A stretch of 60,935 nt of DNA from Rhodothermales bacterium (GTDB lineage: Bacteria; Bacteroidota; Rhodothermia; Rhodothermales; Bin80): the NCBI GenBank assembly GCA_022821875.1, contig JAJECV010000074.1, positions 1-60,935 of the forward strand, given 5' to 3'. Positions 34,186-44,030 of this stretch are shown piece by piece (position 1 is the first letter of the stretch; each line of letters begins with the position of its first letter). Both the position numbers and the translations under genes were made by a program. The notes below the pieces were generated by a model. The model was not told the DNA's origin. It worked only from the letters and a program-made list of their open reading frames with translations, and made no database searches.

Positions 34186-35525
34186 GCCGTGTCGTGATCA
34201 TCGGGGGCGGTATTACGGGGTTGAGTGCTGTCTGGGCGCTGCGTCAATCTCCCCATCCTCCCGAAATTGTACTTCTGGAAGCAGGTGAGCGGCTAGGGGG
34301 ATGTATCTATACGGAACATTTTAACGGGTTCCTGATGGAGCATGGGCCGGATGTATTTCTGGCTCGCAAGCCGGAGGCTGAGCAGTTATGCAAGGCACTG
34401 GGGCTCTCCCTTCAGAAGCCAAACGAAAAGCAGCGGGGCGCGTACCTGAGACGGGGGCGGGAATTGTATCCCGTGCCCGAGGGCATGAGTGGTCTGGTGC
34501 CGGGCCGGATCAGGCCGCTTCTTCGTTCGCCACTGATCAGTATTCAGGGAAAGTTGCGCATACTTGCTGAACTGCTCATCCCGCCAAAGGCGGATGGGGC
34601 AGATGAATCGGTTGCGGACTTCTTCAGCAGACGGTTTGGCAGGGAAGCTTTCCTTAATCTGATTGAACCGCTCCTTGGTGGATTAGCCGGGGGGCATGCC
34701 CAGGAACTCAGTGTGAAGGCACTCCTGCCGCATATCGTGAATATTGAATCCCGGTATGGGAGCATCCTCCTTGGAATGGACCGAACATCAGTTCAGCATC
34801 CCACGGTCTCCCTTTTAAGTCTTCCTGATGGACTAAGTTCAATCATTCATGCACTGGTTGCAGGCAATGAAGACCGGATCTGCACTGGACACAGGGCGAA
34901 GGATATAACCAGAACCGATACGGACTGGAAGATCAGCATAGAGGGACATGCTTCCCTGTCGGCGACCCATGTCATTCTAGCCGTACCTGCCTGGAGTGCG
35001 GCAGATATAATTCGTACTGCAGTCCAGGAATTGAGCGAACTCCTTCGGCAGGTTCCCTATCATGCAGGCACCATGGTCCATTTGGCCTACCGCCGGACCG
35101 ATTTGTCCAGGCCGCTGAACGGATATGGTCATCTGGTTGCTGCAAGTCCGGGCACTTCGGTCGCCGCATGCACCTGGAGCGGGAACAAACTTGCAGGACG
35201 TGCCCCGGACGGGCATCTGCTGTTCAGGCTTTATCTGCGCACCACAAAACTGACCGACAGTGCTGTACTTGCACAGGCATGTGCAGAGATGCATCAGGCG
35301 TTGGGGATCACATCGGATCCCCAGTTTACCCGGGTGTATCGTTTCCCCAGAGCACTCCCGCAGTATACGATTGGACATCTAGAGCGGATCAGGAAAATTC
35401 GTCAGATCCTGGATTCGCATTCGGGTCTCCATCTTGCGGGAAATTATCTGGATGGCGTGGGCATTCCAGACTGCATCCGCAGTGGAACCCATGCCGCGCA
35501 GAAGATCCTCAGCGGGAAAAGCTGA
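34182..35525 (+). CDS. hemG: Porphyrinogen oxidase, HemG/HemY (PPOX) flavoprotein
   Basis: 447 aa FAD enzyme that aromatises protoporphyrinogen or coproporphyrinogen. The N-terminal VVIIGGGITGLSAVWAL binds FAD, LGGCIYTEHFNGFLMEHGPDVFL is the PPOX block after it, EPLLGGLAGGHAQELS lies mid-protein, and LAGNYLDGVGIPDCI closes the FAD site. It starts by ATGA overlap in hemH and ends the operon. Known coproporphyrinogen oxidases of this family are named CgoX; the context favours that use. Confidence 0.93.
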
Positions 35526-35671
35526 GTTGAGCATCCCCCAGACTAATTTGGTGTCGAACACGGAGGATATTGAACCAGAAGGTGGGCTCCCTGACTGTTA
35601 AGGACAGACCGTATCACACCCTAACACGGCTATGCAATCTGAACTCTTACTGGAAGCAGACGGACGAATTT

Positions 35672-37708
35672 TTATGCGCCGGGGATAGGATTTCTAATTT
35701 CGTTAATGCGAAATTTGAGGTTTTTTCTTGGTGCACAGGATGGAAATGGATTGATCTTGAGTTCCCTGTTTTCCGGGGCCAACTCCATCTTAAAGTGGTA
35801 TGCAAGGAGCATGATGTTTACGGCTAACTGTAGATCCGTTTGGCGCTGCCCAGGGCAGGTATGAGTCCCTAGACCATATGGTGCATAGGCGCCGGGCTGC
35901 TTATGCTCTGCACGATCCGGCAAATAGCGATCAATATCAAATTTGTCTGGATCTTTGTAAAGATTTGCATCGTAGTGAGGTGCGGTGCTGCCAATGAGCA
36001 CCCGCGACTCTGGAGGAATTTCATAACCGTCATAGGAGCATCGGTTCACTACTCCTCTGATCTGCCATGGTATCACGGGATACATACGGGTGGTCTCCAT
36101 GATAAGACGGTATGTAATGTCGGCATTTCTGAAGCAAAAATCTTTTTCTTCAGGGATATGTCCATTGCCGAAAAGTTTTTTTGCTTCCTGATAGACACCA
36201 TCGTATATCTCCGGGTTCTTCAGCATACAGTAGAGTACAAAGGCAATAGCTGCCCCCATGTATATACTTGCGACCATGATGGAGACGAACGAGAAGGTTA
36301 AATCTGTTTCTGACAGAAGTTGGGGATCATTTCTGTGTAACTCCATAAACTTGTCTGGAATATCAACGGGCTGTCCCTTTCGCTGCCCTGGCGTGTGTGA
36401 GGCAATGATCATCTCCCTGAGTTCAGTTACCCGCTTTCGGTAACGCCTCATTCTAGGCGTTCGCATCATGAATGGGGGTAAACCGCCTGCCACTCGCGTA
36501 ATCAATGCACGATGTTCGTAGTCTAGCAACTCTTCGGAGAAATGGGTACAGTCTACACTTGTGGACAGGTTTGAGACCTGAGCACTGGCCAACGTTCTGA
36601 GTGCAGGGGTCATCGAGAAGACATCCCCCTTTTTCCATTCTTTTATGGAGGATCTGTTATGACGGTACAACTCTGGTAGACGGTTTCCAAGTGCAGAACG
36701 GGCATAGGCTCCTTTTATCGTCTTGCGCATTCTATAATGATCTGCGCCGTCGGATCCTGGCAAGGTTGTAGTAGAACCGAATTCGCTCTCAAGATCCCCG
36801 ATATACTCCTTGGTTCGAAAGTAAAATCGGGAATGTTTGTGGACCCACTGGTTGGCATCCGCTCCCATCACAGCATAAAGAGGGAACCCCTTCATTTTGA
36901 AGGGCATTTTCACGACGGATCCATATTTAGCATGGATACGCTGTAATCCCTTCGCAATATGTCCATCGAGGAAGTCTCGCTGGCGAAAAATATCAACTAC
37001 TTTAACATTCGGAATGGGTTTGATCGGGGCGGCCTTCCGCCTAGGCTGGACGGTGCTGTTCTCAACCGCTGCAGCAACCGTTCGGCCCACGAGATCAAGT
37101 TTGGCAAGTAATTCAATCCGATCCTCTGCATCCTGATAGTCTTCCTCTTCAAGCAAAAACTTGAACCCCTCTATTACATGCATTAAGGCAATTAAAATTG
37201 CATCTCTCGGGTCGGGAATGTTTGTCCTGAATATTACATCAAAGATTCTTGCCTTTGCTTCTCGCTGCATGACTGACACGCTGGGGTAGGTGCCCGTCCG
37301 CAAAACTGATTTGCTAAGACTGAAAAACCTGCCAAGTTCGCGATTCAGGATCCCCTTTTCTACCAGGCTGTCCAGCGTAGCACTAACGATTTGATCCGAT
37401 CTGATTGAAATTCGTTCAATCCAGTACTGTGAGTCGTGAACTTCCCCCTTCTCCTTAGACTCTGTGATTTCCTGCAGTGCAAGATCCAACAGTTCATCTC
37501 CGGTCGGGGTAGGGTCAGACAAATAAAGTGCATTTAAGTCTGTATCAATTCGGTTCCTGAGTGCAAGATCGGCAATGATCGTTCCTGCCATGGTACAGGC
37601 GAAACTCCAGCCGGGCGCAATTTCCAGATAGCCGGTTTTCTCGTTCAGCATGAGAAGAATTAATTCTTCTGCAAGGCTAATTTCAAAGGAACGGGTGTCT
37701 GTGCTCAT
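35672..37708 (-). CDS. GOLPH3 (GPP34)-domain / cytochrome P450 fusion protein
   Basis: 678 aa from ATG 37708; the frame is open to 37822 but the extension is not domain-like. Residues ~7-225 resemble the GPP34/GOLPH3 fold: LAEELILLML, SFACTMAGTIIADLALRNRI, PTGDELLDLAL, YWIERI, LVEKGILNRE. Residues ~245-670 are a cytochrome P450 with the ExxR helix (Glu538-Arg541, METTRMYP) and the heme loop PYGLGTHTC with Cys618. The I-helix reads MGAAI (484-488), so the usual acid-threonine pair for oxygen activation is missing. GOLPH3 binds phosphoinositide lipids in eukaryotes; here it may hold the P450 at a membrane. Transcribed toward the end of the heme operon, downstream of the Rieske gene. Confidence 0.88.
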   Translation of the reverse strand: MSTDTRSFEISLAEELILLMLNEKTGYLEIAPGWSFACTMAGTIIADLALRNRIDTDLNALYLSDPTPTGDELLDLALQEITESKEKGEVHDSQYWIERISIRSDQIVSATLDSLVEKGILNRELGRFFSLSKSVLRTGTYPSVSVMQREAKARIFDVIFRTNIPDPRDAILIALMHVIEGFKFLLEEEDYQDAEDRIELLAKLDLVGRTVAAAVENSTVQPRRKAAPIKPIPNVKVVDIFRQRDFLDGHIAKGLQRIHAKYGSVVKMPFKMKGFPLYAVMGADANQWVHKHSRFYFRTKEYIGDLESEFGSTTTLPGSDGADHYRMRKTIKGAYARSALGNRLPELYRHNRSSIKEWKKGDVFSMTPALRTLASAQVSNLSTSVDCTHFSEELLDYEHRALITRVAGGLPPFMMRTPRMRRYRKRVTELREMIIASHTPGQRKGQPVDIPDKFMELHRNDPQLLSETDLTFSFVSIMVASIYMGAAIAFVLYCMLKNPEIYDGVYQEAKKLFGNGHIPEEKDFCFRNADITYRLIMETTRMYPVIPWQIRGVVNRCSYDGYEIPPESRVLIGSTAPHYDANLYKDPDKFDIDRYLPDRAEHKQPGAYAPYGLGTHTCPGQRQTDLQLAVNIMLLAYHFKMELAPENRELKINPFPSCAPRKNLKFRINEIRNPIPGA

Positions 37709-38150
37709 TTTCAATTTACGGGTAACATTTGGAATGTATGTTTGAAGAAATAACGGAAATAACAACATGGTGAGGCTCTTGCAAAACGAATAATCCAGAT
37801 TAAAAAGCACTCCTGATTGCACTCAGGTGAACCAAAACTTTCAAGATCGGGAGTTTTGCAAGATGCTCCAGTAATTTGTGACAGTCTTCGATCAGACCAA
37901 GGAAAACGGGATAAGAGCGCCTCCAGAAGAATCTCCGCCTGCCCGATTGCTGCTAAGATACGGATACCCCGTCTGTTCAGATCACATCTGTCAGAATACT
38001 CAATGGATGACAATTGGCTTTTGTTTGAATCGGTCACTTCTATGTGTAAACCTTGTTGAGGTTCCAGGTTTGCTTTTTCCGCAAAACCCCCCTTGATTGG
38101 GAAGATTTCGACAATAGGGTAGTCATTTTATTTGTTTTGTGGATCAGTGG

Positions 38151-38181
38151 ACCCATTCCGGATACTTTGCCCGGAACGGGT
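38151..38181 (-). terminator. Hairpin downstream of the Rieske oxygenase gene
   Basis: Arms 38151-38161 and 38171-38181 pair over 11 bp around a 9-base loop; read as minus-strand RNA the single mismatch becomes a G-U pair. It lies about 260 bases past the Rieske stop. There is no U run after it, so it may be a processing or pausing structure rather than a true terminator. Confidence 0.35.
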
Positions 38182-38322
38182 CCTGCTCACTGAAGCCATG
38201 ATCATGGTTAAGGGCAGGGGTTCAGAATTTCAAGGGATTCACTTCATTTGGGTAATACGGATGTGTGCACATTTTTCAGATCATCTCGTGCCAGGCTCCC
38301 AATCTTGAAGATTTTTGTTGAT

Positions 38323-38336
38323 CTGGGTGCACCCAG
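38323..38336. promoter_or_regulatory. Perfect 14-bp palindrome CTGGGTGCACCCAG
   Basis: A self-complementary 14-mer about 615 bases upstream of the P450 start and just past the Rieske stop. It might bind a dimeric regulator; position gives only weak support. Confidence 0.25.
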
Positions 38337-38440
38337 GAACATTTTTAGCATGGATGATTGGTTTTTCAAGAACTTCATTCATTCGTTTCACCAACGATTT
38401 TTCGGTCGTACCATATTCTAACAGCTGAATTCCTGAGGAA

Positions 38441-39436
38441 TTATGATGGGTAGAATTGTCTGCAATAGCGGCGATATCTTCCGATTTCGCCATCTGACTT
38501 GGACAATCGCGGCTGTGTGGCATATCTCTTGTTCTGCCAGATAAAGACATCATCCATTACCTCCTTCTTGTGAAAAAACAGAACCAACCTGTTCATGAGG
38601 CTGGTTCGAAAACTCACTGGCAGAAATCCCATTCCAATAATTGCCCGCTTCGGTTTGCGCAACTGCCTCACCTGCGTGGCCAGCACGACATCAACATATT
38701 TTCCATCTACCGGAGTCGTAAACATGTAGAATTTGATGTGCATATCAATGGATCTTTCGTGGATGGTCACATTAGAGACACCAAGCCCATAGATCTCCGC
38801 TTTTGCACAGACATTAAGTTGGATTTTCAGCCCACCCACATTCTGGAATCGAGCGAGTTCAAAATGGCTCCGAAGGTAATGCCCATCTATTTTCAGCGGT
38901 TCCATTCGCTTCACATTTTCAAAGCCGTGCACATATCGTAAATGTGCCAAGTCTACGGAGTTTTCCGTCGTTTCCTGAGGGTGTCCGGGGAATCGAATGG
39001 TTTCAAATGCAAGATCCGTCCAGTCCCCCTTGCTCTTCTGATGCTCCGGCAGGTTCCATTGCGGGGGACGTCCATTAATTCCCCACCAGGCAAAGATCAT
39101 CCCGTTCATCTCCCACATGTCATAGAGCTTTAACTTCGCCGTTTTCGGGGGTGGAGCGAAAGGAGTAGAGACACAACTGCCACCTGGTTCAAACTCAAAT
39201 CCATGGAAAGGACAGACCAGACGGCCGTTTCGTACGCGTCCCCCAGATTCAGGGCCCAAATCTGCACCCAGATGCGGACAGAATGCATCCGCCACACAGA
39301 CATCACCCGCGTCATTGCACCAGACAATAATTTCCTCCCCCATCCAGATCTTACGGATTAACTTCTTTTCAAGCAGATTCTTTCGACTGGTCACGAAGTA
39401 CCATCCCTCGGGAAATGACGGGATTTGGTTGAGCAT
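38441..39436 (-). CDS. Rieske non-heme iron oxygenase, steroid (DAF-36/KshA)-like
   Basis: 331 aa. The start is ATG 39436, preceded by GGAGGTGA at ideal spacing. The Rieske [2Fe-2S] site is Cys53-x-His55 and Cys75-x2-His78 (CPHLGADLG, CPFHGFEF). The mononuclear iron ligands are Asp162, His165 and His170 in VDLAHLRYVH, with a later Asp in EVMDDVFIW. The ending IWQNKRYATQPRLS and GRYRRYCRQFY resembles cholesterol 7-desaturases (DAF-36/Neverland) and bacterial steroid oxygenases. It needs a reductase, not found here. Substrate unproven; an isoprenoid or sterol-like molecule is plausible given the P450 and efflux neighbours. It is divergent from the first RND system. Confidence 0.88.
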   Translation of the reverse strand: MLNQIPSFPEGWYFVTSRKNLLEKKLIRKIWMGEEIIVWCNDAGDVCVADAFCPHLGADLGPESGGRVRNGRLVCPFHGFEFEPGGSCVSTPFAPPPKTAKLKLYDMWEMNGMIFAWWGINGRPPQWNLPEHQKSKGDWTDLAFETIRFPGHPQETTENSVDLAHLRYVHGFENVKRMEPLKIDGHYLRSHFELARFQNVGGLKIQLNVCAKAEIYGLGVSNVTIHERSIDMHIKFYMFTTPVDGKYVDVVLATQVRQLRKPKRAIIGMGFLPVSFRTSLMNRLVLFFHKKEVMDDVFIWQNKRYATQPRLSKSDGEIGRYRRYCRQFYPS

Positions 39437-39614
39437 GCTCACCTCCATAGGAACTGTACAGATTTTTCAGATTTTAACATGGCGGTACAGAAAAGTCAGC
39501 AATGAAACGATTTCCCCAAATTTTTGTTTGCTGCAGGTTCAGAAGGACAAATTCCCTTAATTTTCAGCATATCTGGAAAATATAGCAAAGTTCGATCAAA
39601 CCTGAATCATCGCA

Positions 39615-40799
39615 ATGGGCAAGAAACTTACTTTTGTCGTCGCCGCCGCCATCCTCATTGGATGTATAGCCGTGGCTGCCGTTCTTATTGCCCAAAGACC
39701 TGAAACGGCCCGTCAGGCAGTTCCGTCACGTATCCCGTTTGTGAGCACAGCCACTGTAACCAACGGAGAAGGGCCGATTCCAGTCTATGGCGGAGGCATC
39801 GTTCGCGCACATGCTGAAGTGAATGTGACCGCAGAGGTCTCTGGAAGGATCGTATGGGTGAATCCTGCATTCCAGAGCGGCGGACAGATTCCCGAAGGCG
39901 ACATCCTGTTTCGGGTTGATGATGCCGATTATTTGGGTCAGGTAGATCGTGCGAAGGCAAATGTAGCCGCCCAGAAGGTAGAATTGATGCGTGTGACCGC
40001 GGAGGCCGATCTGGCCAAAATTCAATTCGAAAACCGGGAGGGAAACCAAGATCCAGAGCTTCCCGGCCCTCTGGCTCTGTGGGAACCGCAAATAGAAGCC
40101 GCCCGATCTGCACTGAAACGAGACCGGACAGATCTTGCAGAAGCTGAATTGCGCCTTTCCCGCACCGCCATTTACAGTCCCTTCTCTGCGGCAGTAGTCA
40201 GCGAATCCGTGGCGGTGGGAGAATTTGTGACAGCAGGTCAAAGTGTCGGACACCTGTATGCGGTTGATGCGGTGGAAGTTGTGGTACCGCTTCCAGACGA
40301 GAGCGCAGCGCTGATACCGGATCTCTGGAAATTGGAGCCTGGGACGAACAGCAGGCGGATCACCGCCCGCGTGAGCGCTCAGTATGGAAATAATGTGTAC
40401 TTATGGACGGGCTATGTTGATCGTGCCGAGGCAGCTCTGGAGCAAGAGACACGTACAATTGAAGTAGTCATTCGGGTACCGGCCCCGTTCACATCCGGCC
40501 GGGCCGTGAATCCTGCGCCATCCAATAATCCCCCGCCCCTGTTGGTCGGGAAGTTTGTGGAGGTCGAAATTGACGGGGCCGCCCCGGAACCGTATTTTAG
40601 AATCCGGCGCTCAGCACTCAGACCCAACAATGAGGTCTGGGCTGTGCTTGATACCAGGATCCGTCGGGTTCCGGTACAGGTGCTGCAGCGCTCGAAGGAT
40701 GAGGTTTTTGTGACGGGAGAACTGGCGGAAGGGCAGGCAGTCGTAGTCAGTGGAATTCAGACTGCCATTGACGGTATGACGGTGCGGACTGGATTATGA
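39615..40799 (+). CDS. RND efflux periplasmic adaptor subunit (first system)
   Basis: 394 aa membrane-fusion protein. An N-terminal hydrophobic anchor (FVVAAAILIGCIAVAAVLIA) is followed by the lipoyl-type half motif VNVTAEVSGRIVWV, a coiled-coil hairpin, the second half YSPFSAAVVSESVAVGEFV, and a beta-barrel domain. It links the inner-membrane pump to an outer-membrane channel. The pump gene starts by ATGA overlap in its stop codon. No outer-membrane factor accompanies this pair, so it may share the one at 45.6 kb. Confidence 0.92.
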   Translation: MGKKLTFVVAAAILIGCIAVAAVLIAQRPETARQAVPSRIPFVSTATVTNGEGPIPVYGGGIVRAHAEVNVTAEVSGRIVWVNPAFQSGGQIPEGDILFRVDDADYLGQVDRAKANVAAQKVELMRVTAEADLAKIQFENREGNQDPELPGPLALWEPQIEAARSALKRDRTDLAEAELRLSRTAIYSPFSAAVVSESVAVGEFVTAGQSVGHLYAVDAVEVVVPLPDESAALIPDLWKLEPGTNSRRITARVSAQYGNNVYLWTGYVDRAEAALEQETRTIEVVIRVPAPFTSGRAVNPAPSNNPPPLLVGKFVEVEIDGAAPEPYFRIRRSALRPNNEVWAVLDTRIRRVPVQVLQRSKDEVFVTGELAEGQAVVVSGIQTAIDGMTVRTGL

Positions 40800-43700
40800 A
40801 CCGGCAAGTCTCCTATGGTAGTGAGCCGCCCGGGCCCATCGCCTACATGGCGGGCAACCGGATCACGCCCAATCTGTTGATGTTCGGCATCCTCGCCCTC
40901 GGTCTTGTATCCCTTGGTGGACTGGACAGGGAGGCCTGGCCAACGGTATCCTTCAATATAATTGAAGTCTTTATGGCCTATCCTGGAGCCTCCCCCGAAG
41001 AGGTGGAAGAATCTATTATCGCAAAGATTGAGGAGCAGGTTGAGACCCTCGAGGATGTCCGAACCATCCGGTCTCTGGCCGCCCCCGGAGCCGCATCCGT
41101 AAGAATTCAGTTCCGGAGCGGAACGGAGATCAGCGACATGATGGATGAAGTGCAGGCGGTGGTGGGAAAAATTCAGTCTTTTCCGGCCTCCTCCGAGCGT
41201 CCACAGTTCCGGGAAATGGACAACCGAAGCAGTGTGATCCGTCTGCTCCTTTTCGGGGATACCAGCGAGCGAGCACTGAAGGAACTAGCCTATCAGGTTA
41301 AAAAAGAATTAAAGGCTCTACCGGATGTATCTATTGTTGAGGTCAGCGGCACGAAGAAGGATGAAATCTCCATTGAAGTACCACTTACGACATTGCGTGC
41401 ACTCGGCTTAACTCTGGAAGATATTGCCCGTGCTGTGCGTCAGGGATCCCTTGATCTTTCGGCCGGCAGCATTGAGACGAGGGAGGCCGAAGTTCGTGTA
41501 CGGACCATGGGGCAGAATTATAATCAACTTGATTTTGAAGAGGTGGTGGTGATCGCTCAAAACGACGGTACTGCACTGCGTCTCCGAGACATTGCCACAA
41601 TTCAGGACGGCTTTGAAGATTCCAATATCATGGTTCGTCATCAGGGCATGCCAGCCGTTTTCGTTGAGATTTTTCGGGGAGAGGGAGAGAATGTGAAGAA
41701 AATTTCGGAAGCCGTAAATGAACATATTCAAGACACCATCCTGCCCTCATTTCCTGATGGGATTGGGATCAATGTCTGGAACGATGAATCCCCAATTTAT
41801 GCGGAGCGTGTTGACCTTTTGGTCCGGAATGGTCTTCTCGGACTCATGCTGGTATTTCTTGCACTGACTCTTTTTCTTGAGATCCGGCTTGCAATCTGGG
41901 TAATTCTCGGCCTGATCACTTCCGGGTTCGGGGCGCTGTCGATCATGCTTTGGTTTGATCTTGCGCTCAATACCCAGTCACTGTTTGCATTCGTTCTGGC
42001 GATTGGCATTATTGTAGATGATGCCATTGTTGTGGCAGAGCAAATTTATGCCCGCCGTATGACGGGACTCCCTGGAATCGTTGCGGCAATCCAGGGGACA
42101 CGAAGAATTAAGACGGCGTTAACCTTTGCAGTTTTTACATCCGTGGCCGCGTTCACTCCCCTGCTTTTCATTCCAGGTGGCATTGGAGAGATCTGGTTTG
42201 CATTACCGGTAATCATTATCGGAATGCTTTTTATTTCACTCGTTGAAGCTCTCTTCATTCTGCCAAGGCATCTAGTTCACCTGCCGGGGCCGGAGTGGAC
42301 ACCGTCCAGTGTAATTGACCGGTTCTTTTTCCGTACCCGGACCTTCGCAGATCAGTGGCTCAATCGGTTTCTGCAGGGCCCTCTGAATCGAGCACTTCAC
42401 TTTACCATGGATTCTCCCGCAATTATTGTGGCAGGGGCAATCGGCTTATTTGTACTTTGCATATCATTCGTGCCGGCAGGTATCATTCCGACAACCCTTA
42501 CCGAGGGAATTGAGGGAGATTTTGTCACGGCCTCACTTGAAATGCCGGAAGGCACACTTGCAGAACGAACACTGGAAGTTGCTCAGGAACTCGAGGCAGC
42601 CGGAAAGCGCGTGCTGGAGCGTCTGGATCAGCAAACTCCCGAAGGGACACCTTCGCTACTGGAGGGAGTGACGATTGTGGTCGGGCAGGGGCCCCGGGTG
42701 GAAGGCGGAGGGCTTAATCCGGCTCCTACGATGAATCCGCCCTCCAATATTGCCAGTGTAGAATTTAAACTGCTGGGGGCCCAGCACCGTGATCTGTCGA
42801 CCACGATGATCGTGCAGGCCTGGCGGGAGGAGGTGGGGGTTCTCCCCTATGTGCAGGGAATCGCATTCAGCGGAGAAGTTATTAATCTTGGAAATCCGGT
42901 GGAAGTCGTTCTCTCGCATCCAGATCCAGATCACCTCGCCAGCGCAGCCGACTCGGTTGTCAATGATCTGTACAGCGTGGCAGGCATCTTTGATATCCGG
43001 TCCGATCATACACACGGGATCGGGGAGATTCAACTGGAATTGCAACCAGCCGCGCGTACACTCGGCCTGACGGTTGAAGATCTTGCACAGCAGGTTCGGG
43101 CAGCCTTTTTCGGGGTAGAGACCGTGAGGCTGCAGCGGGGAGAGGAAGAAGTTCGTGTTTATACCCGGTTGCCAACCGGCGAGCGGGAAGCCATCACCGA
43201 TGTGGAGCGATACCTGATCCAAACCCCCACAGACAGGAAAGTGCCCATCAATCAAGTGGCTACGATTACAATGGGTACATCCTCTCCCGTGATTCAGCGC
43301 AAGGATGGACAACAAATTATCACCGTGACGGCCGATGTGAATGATGAGGTGATTTCCGGGGGGCAGGCCAATGAAATTCTGGAAGATACCTTCCTCGCAA
43401 AACTGACCAATGCTGATCCCGAGTTAACCTACTCCTTCGGTGGAGAACAGCAGGAGCAACTGGAGTCTCTGGATGCGTTGAATCGCGGATTCATCCTTGC
43501 GATGCTGGCAATATTCGCTCTGTTGGCGATTCCGTTACGATCCTATCGCAAGCCCTTTATGGTGATGGCCATCATCCCATTTGGACTGATTGGGGTGATC
43601 CTTGGTCATCTGATCCTTGCAATCCCGCTCAGCGCTGCTTCCTTTCTAGGATTTTTTGGACTCAGCGGGGTCATCGTGAACGATGCTTTGGTAATGATGG

Positions 43701-43975
43701 ATGCAATTGACCGGCGCATCCAGGCTGGCACTGCACCCAGGCAGGCAATCATTGGAGGAGCGAAGAGTCGCTTCCGTCCCATTATGCTGACTTCTGTGAC
43801 GACCTTTCTGGCCTTCACTCCGCTTATTCTGGAACCTGCGATTCAGGCACAGTTTCTGATCCCGTTTGCGGCATCACTTGGGATTGGTATCATGATTGCA
43901 ACCGGGCTTCTGATGCTGCTTCTGCCTGCGTTGATGGCGGTCTTTCTTCAAGTCAATTCCAGTCGTACCAACTAA
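40796..43975 (+). CDS. RND efflux transporter, HAE1/AcrB type (first system)
   Basis: 1059 aa proton-driven inner-membrane exporter. Twelve-helix layout with two large periplasmic loops; the proton-relay helix shows GIIVDDAIVVAEQIY, and FLGFFGLSGVIVNDALVMMD is the matching half in the second repeat. Translationally coupled to the adaptor upstream. It faces the MpaB-family gene, ending 55 bases from that gene's stop. Substrates are unknown. Confidence 0.95.
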   Translation: MNRQVSYGSEPPGPIAYMAGNRITPNLLMFGILALGLVSLGGLDREAWPTVSFNIIEVFMAYPGASPEEVEESIIAKIEEQVETLEDVRTIRSLAAPGAASVRIQFRSGTEISDMMDEVQAVVGKIQSFPASSERPQFREMDNRSSVIRLLLFGDTSERALKELAYQVKKELKALPDVSIVEVSGTKKDEISIEVPLTTLRALGLTLEDIARAVRQGSLDLSAGSIETREAEVRVRTMGQNYNQLDFEEVVVIAQNDGTALRLRDIATIQDGFEDSNIMVRHQGMPAVFVEIFRGEGENVKKISEAVNEHIQDTILPSFPDGIGINVWNDESPIYAERVDLLVRNGLLGLMLVFLALTLFLEIRLAIWVILGLITSGFGALSIMLWFDLALNTQSLFAFVLAIGIIVDDAIVVAEQIYARRMTGLPGIVAAIQGTRRIKTALTFAVFTSVAAFTPLLFIPGGIGEIWFALPVIIIGMLFISLVEALFILPRHLVHLPGPEWTPSSVIDRFFFRTRTFADQWLNRFLQGPLNRALHFTMDSPAIIVAGAIGLFVLCISFVPAGIIPTTLTEGIEGDFVTASLEMPEGTLAERTLEVAQELEAAGKRVLERLDQQTPEGTPSLLEGVTIVVGQGPRVEGGGLNPAPTMNPPSNIASVEFKLLGAQHRDLSTTMIVQAWREEVGVLPYVQGIAFSGEVINLGNPVEVVLSHPDPDHLASAADSVVNDLYSVAGIFDIRSDHTHGIGEIQLELQPAARTLGLTVEDLAQQVRAAFFGVETVRLQRGEEEVRVYTRLPTGEREAITDVERYLIQTPTDRKVPINQVATITMGTSSPVIQRKDGQQIITVTADVNDEVISGGQANEILEDTFLAKLTNADPELTYSFGGEQQEQLESLDALNRGFILAMLAIFALLAIPLRSYRKPFMVMAIIPFGLIGVILGHLILAIPLSAASFLGFFGLSGVIVNDALVMMDAIDRRIQAGTAPRQAIIGGAKSRFRPIMLTSVTTFLAFTPLILEPAIQAQFLIPFAASLGIGIMIATGLLMLLLPALMAVFLQVNSSRTN

Positions 43976-44030
43976 GTCTGCGGCGTTCTGCGAATTGCTT
44001 CTGGAATTCGACCGCTGAGGCTCCCCGTTA

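Larger units (their letters stand above)
37709..38440. other. Long gene-free region between the Rieske and P450 genes
   Basis: 732 bases. The short open frames inside it have no recognisable domain. It holds a minus-strand hairpin (38151-38181) and a 14-bp palindrome (38323-38336), annotated separately. The promoter of the P450 gene should lie here, but no consensus is clear. Confidence 0.4.

Noticed and set aside
39454-39461. CTGTACAG palindrome before the first efflux operon, also at 52635-52642 before the helicase gene
   Set aside because: An 8-base palindrome occurring twice in 61 kb is close to chance expectation and the two genes are unrelated.
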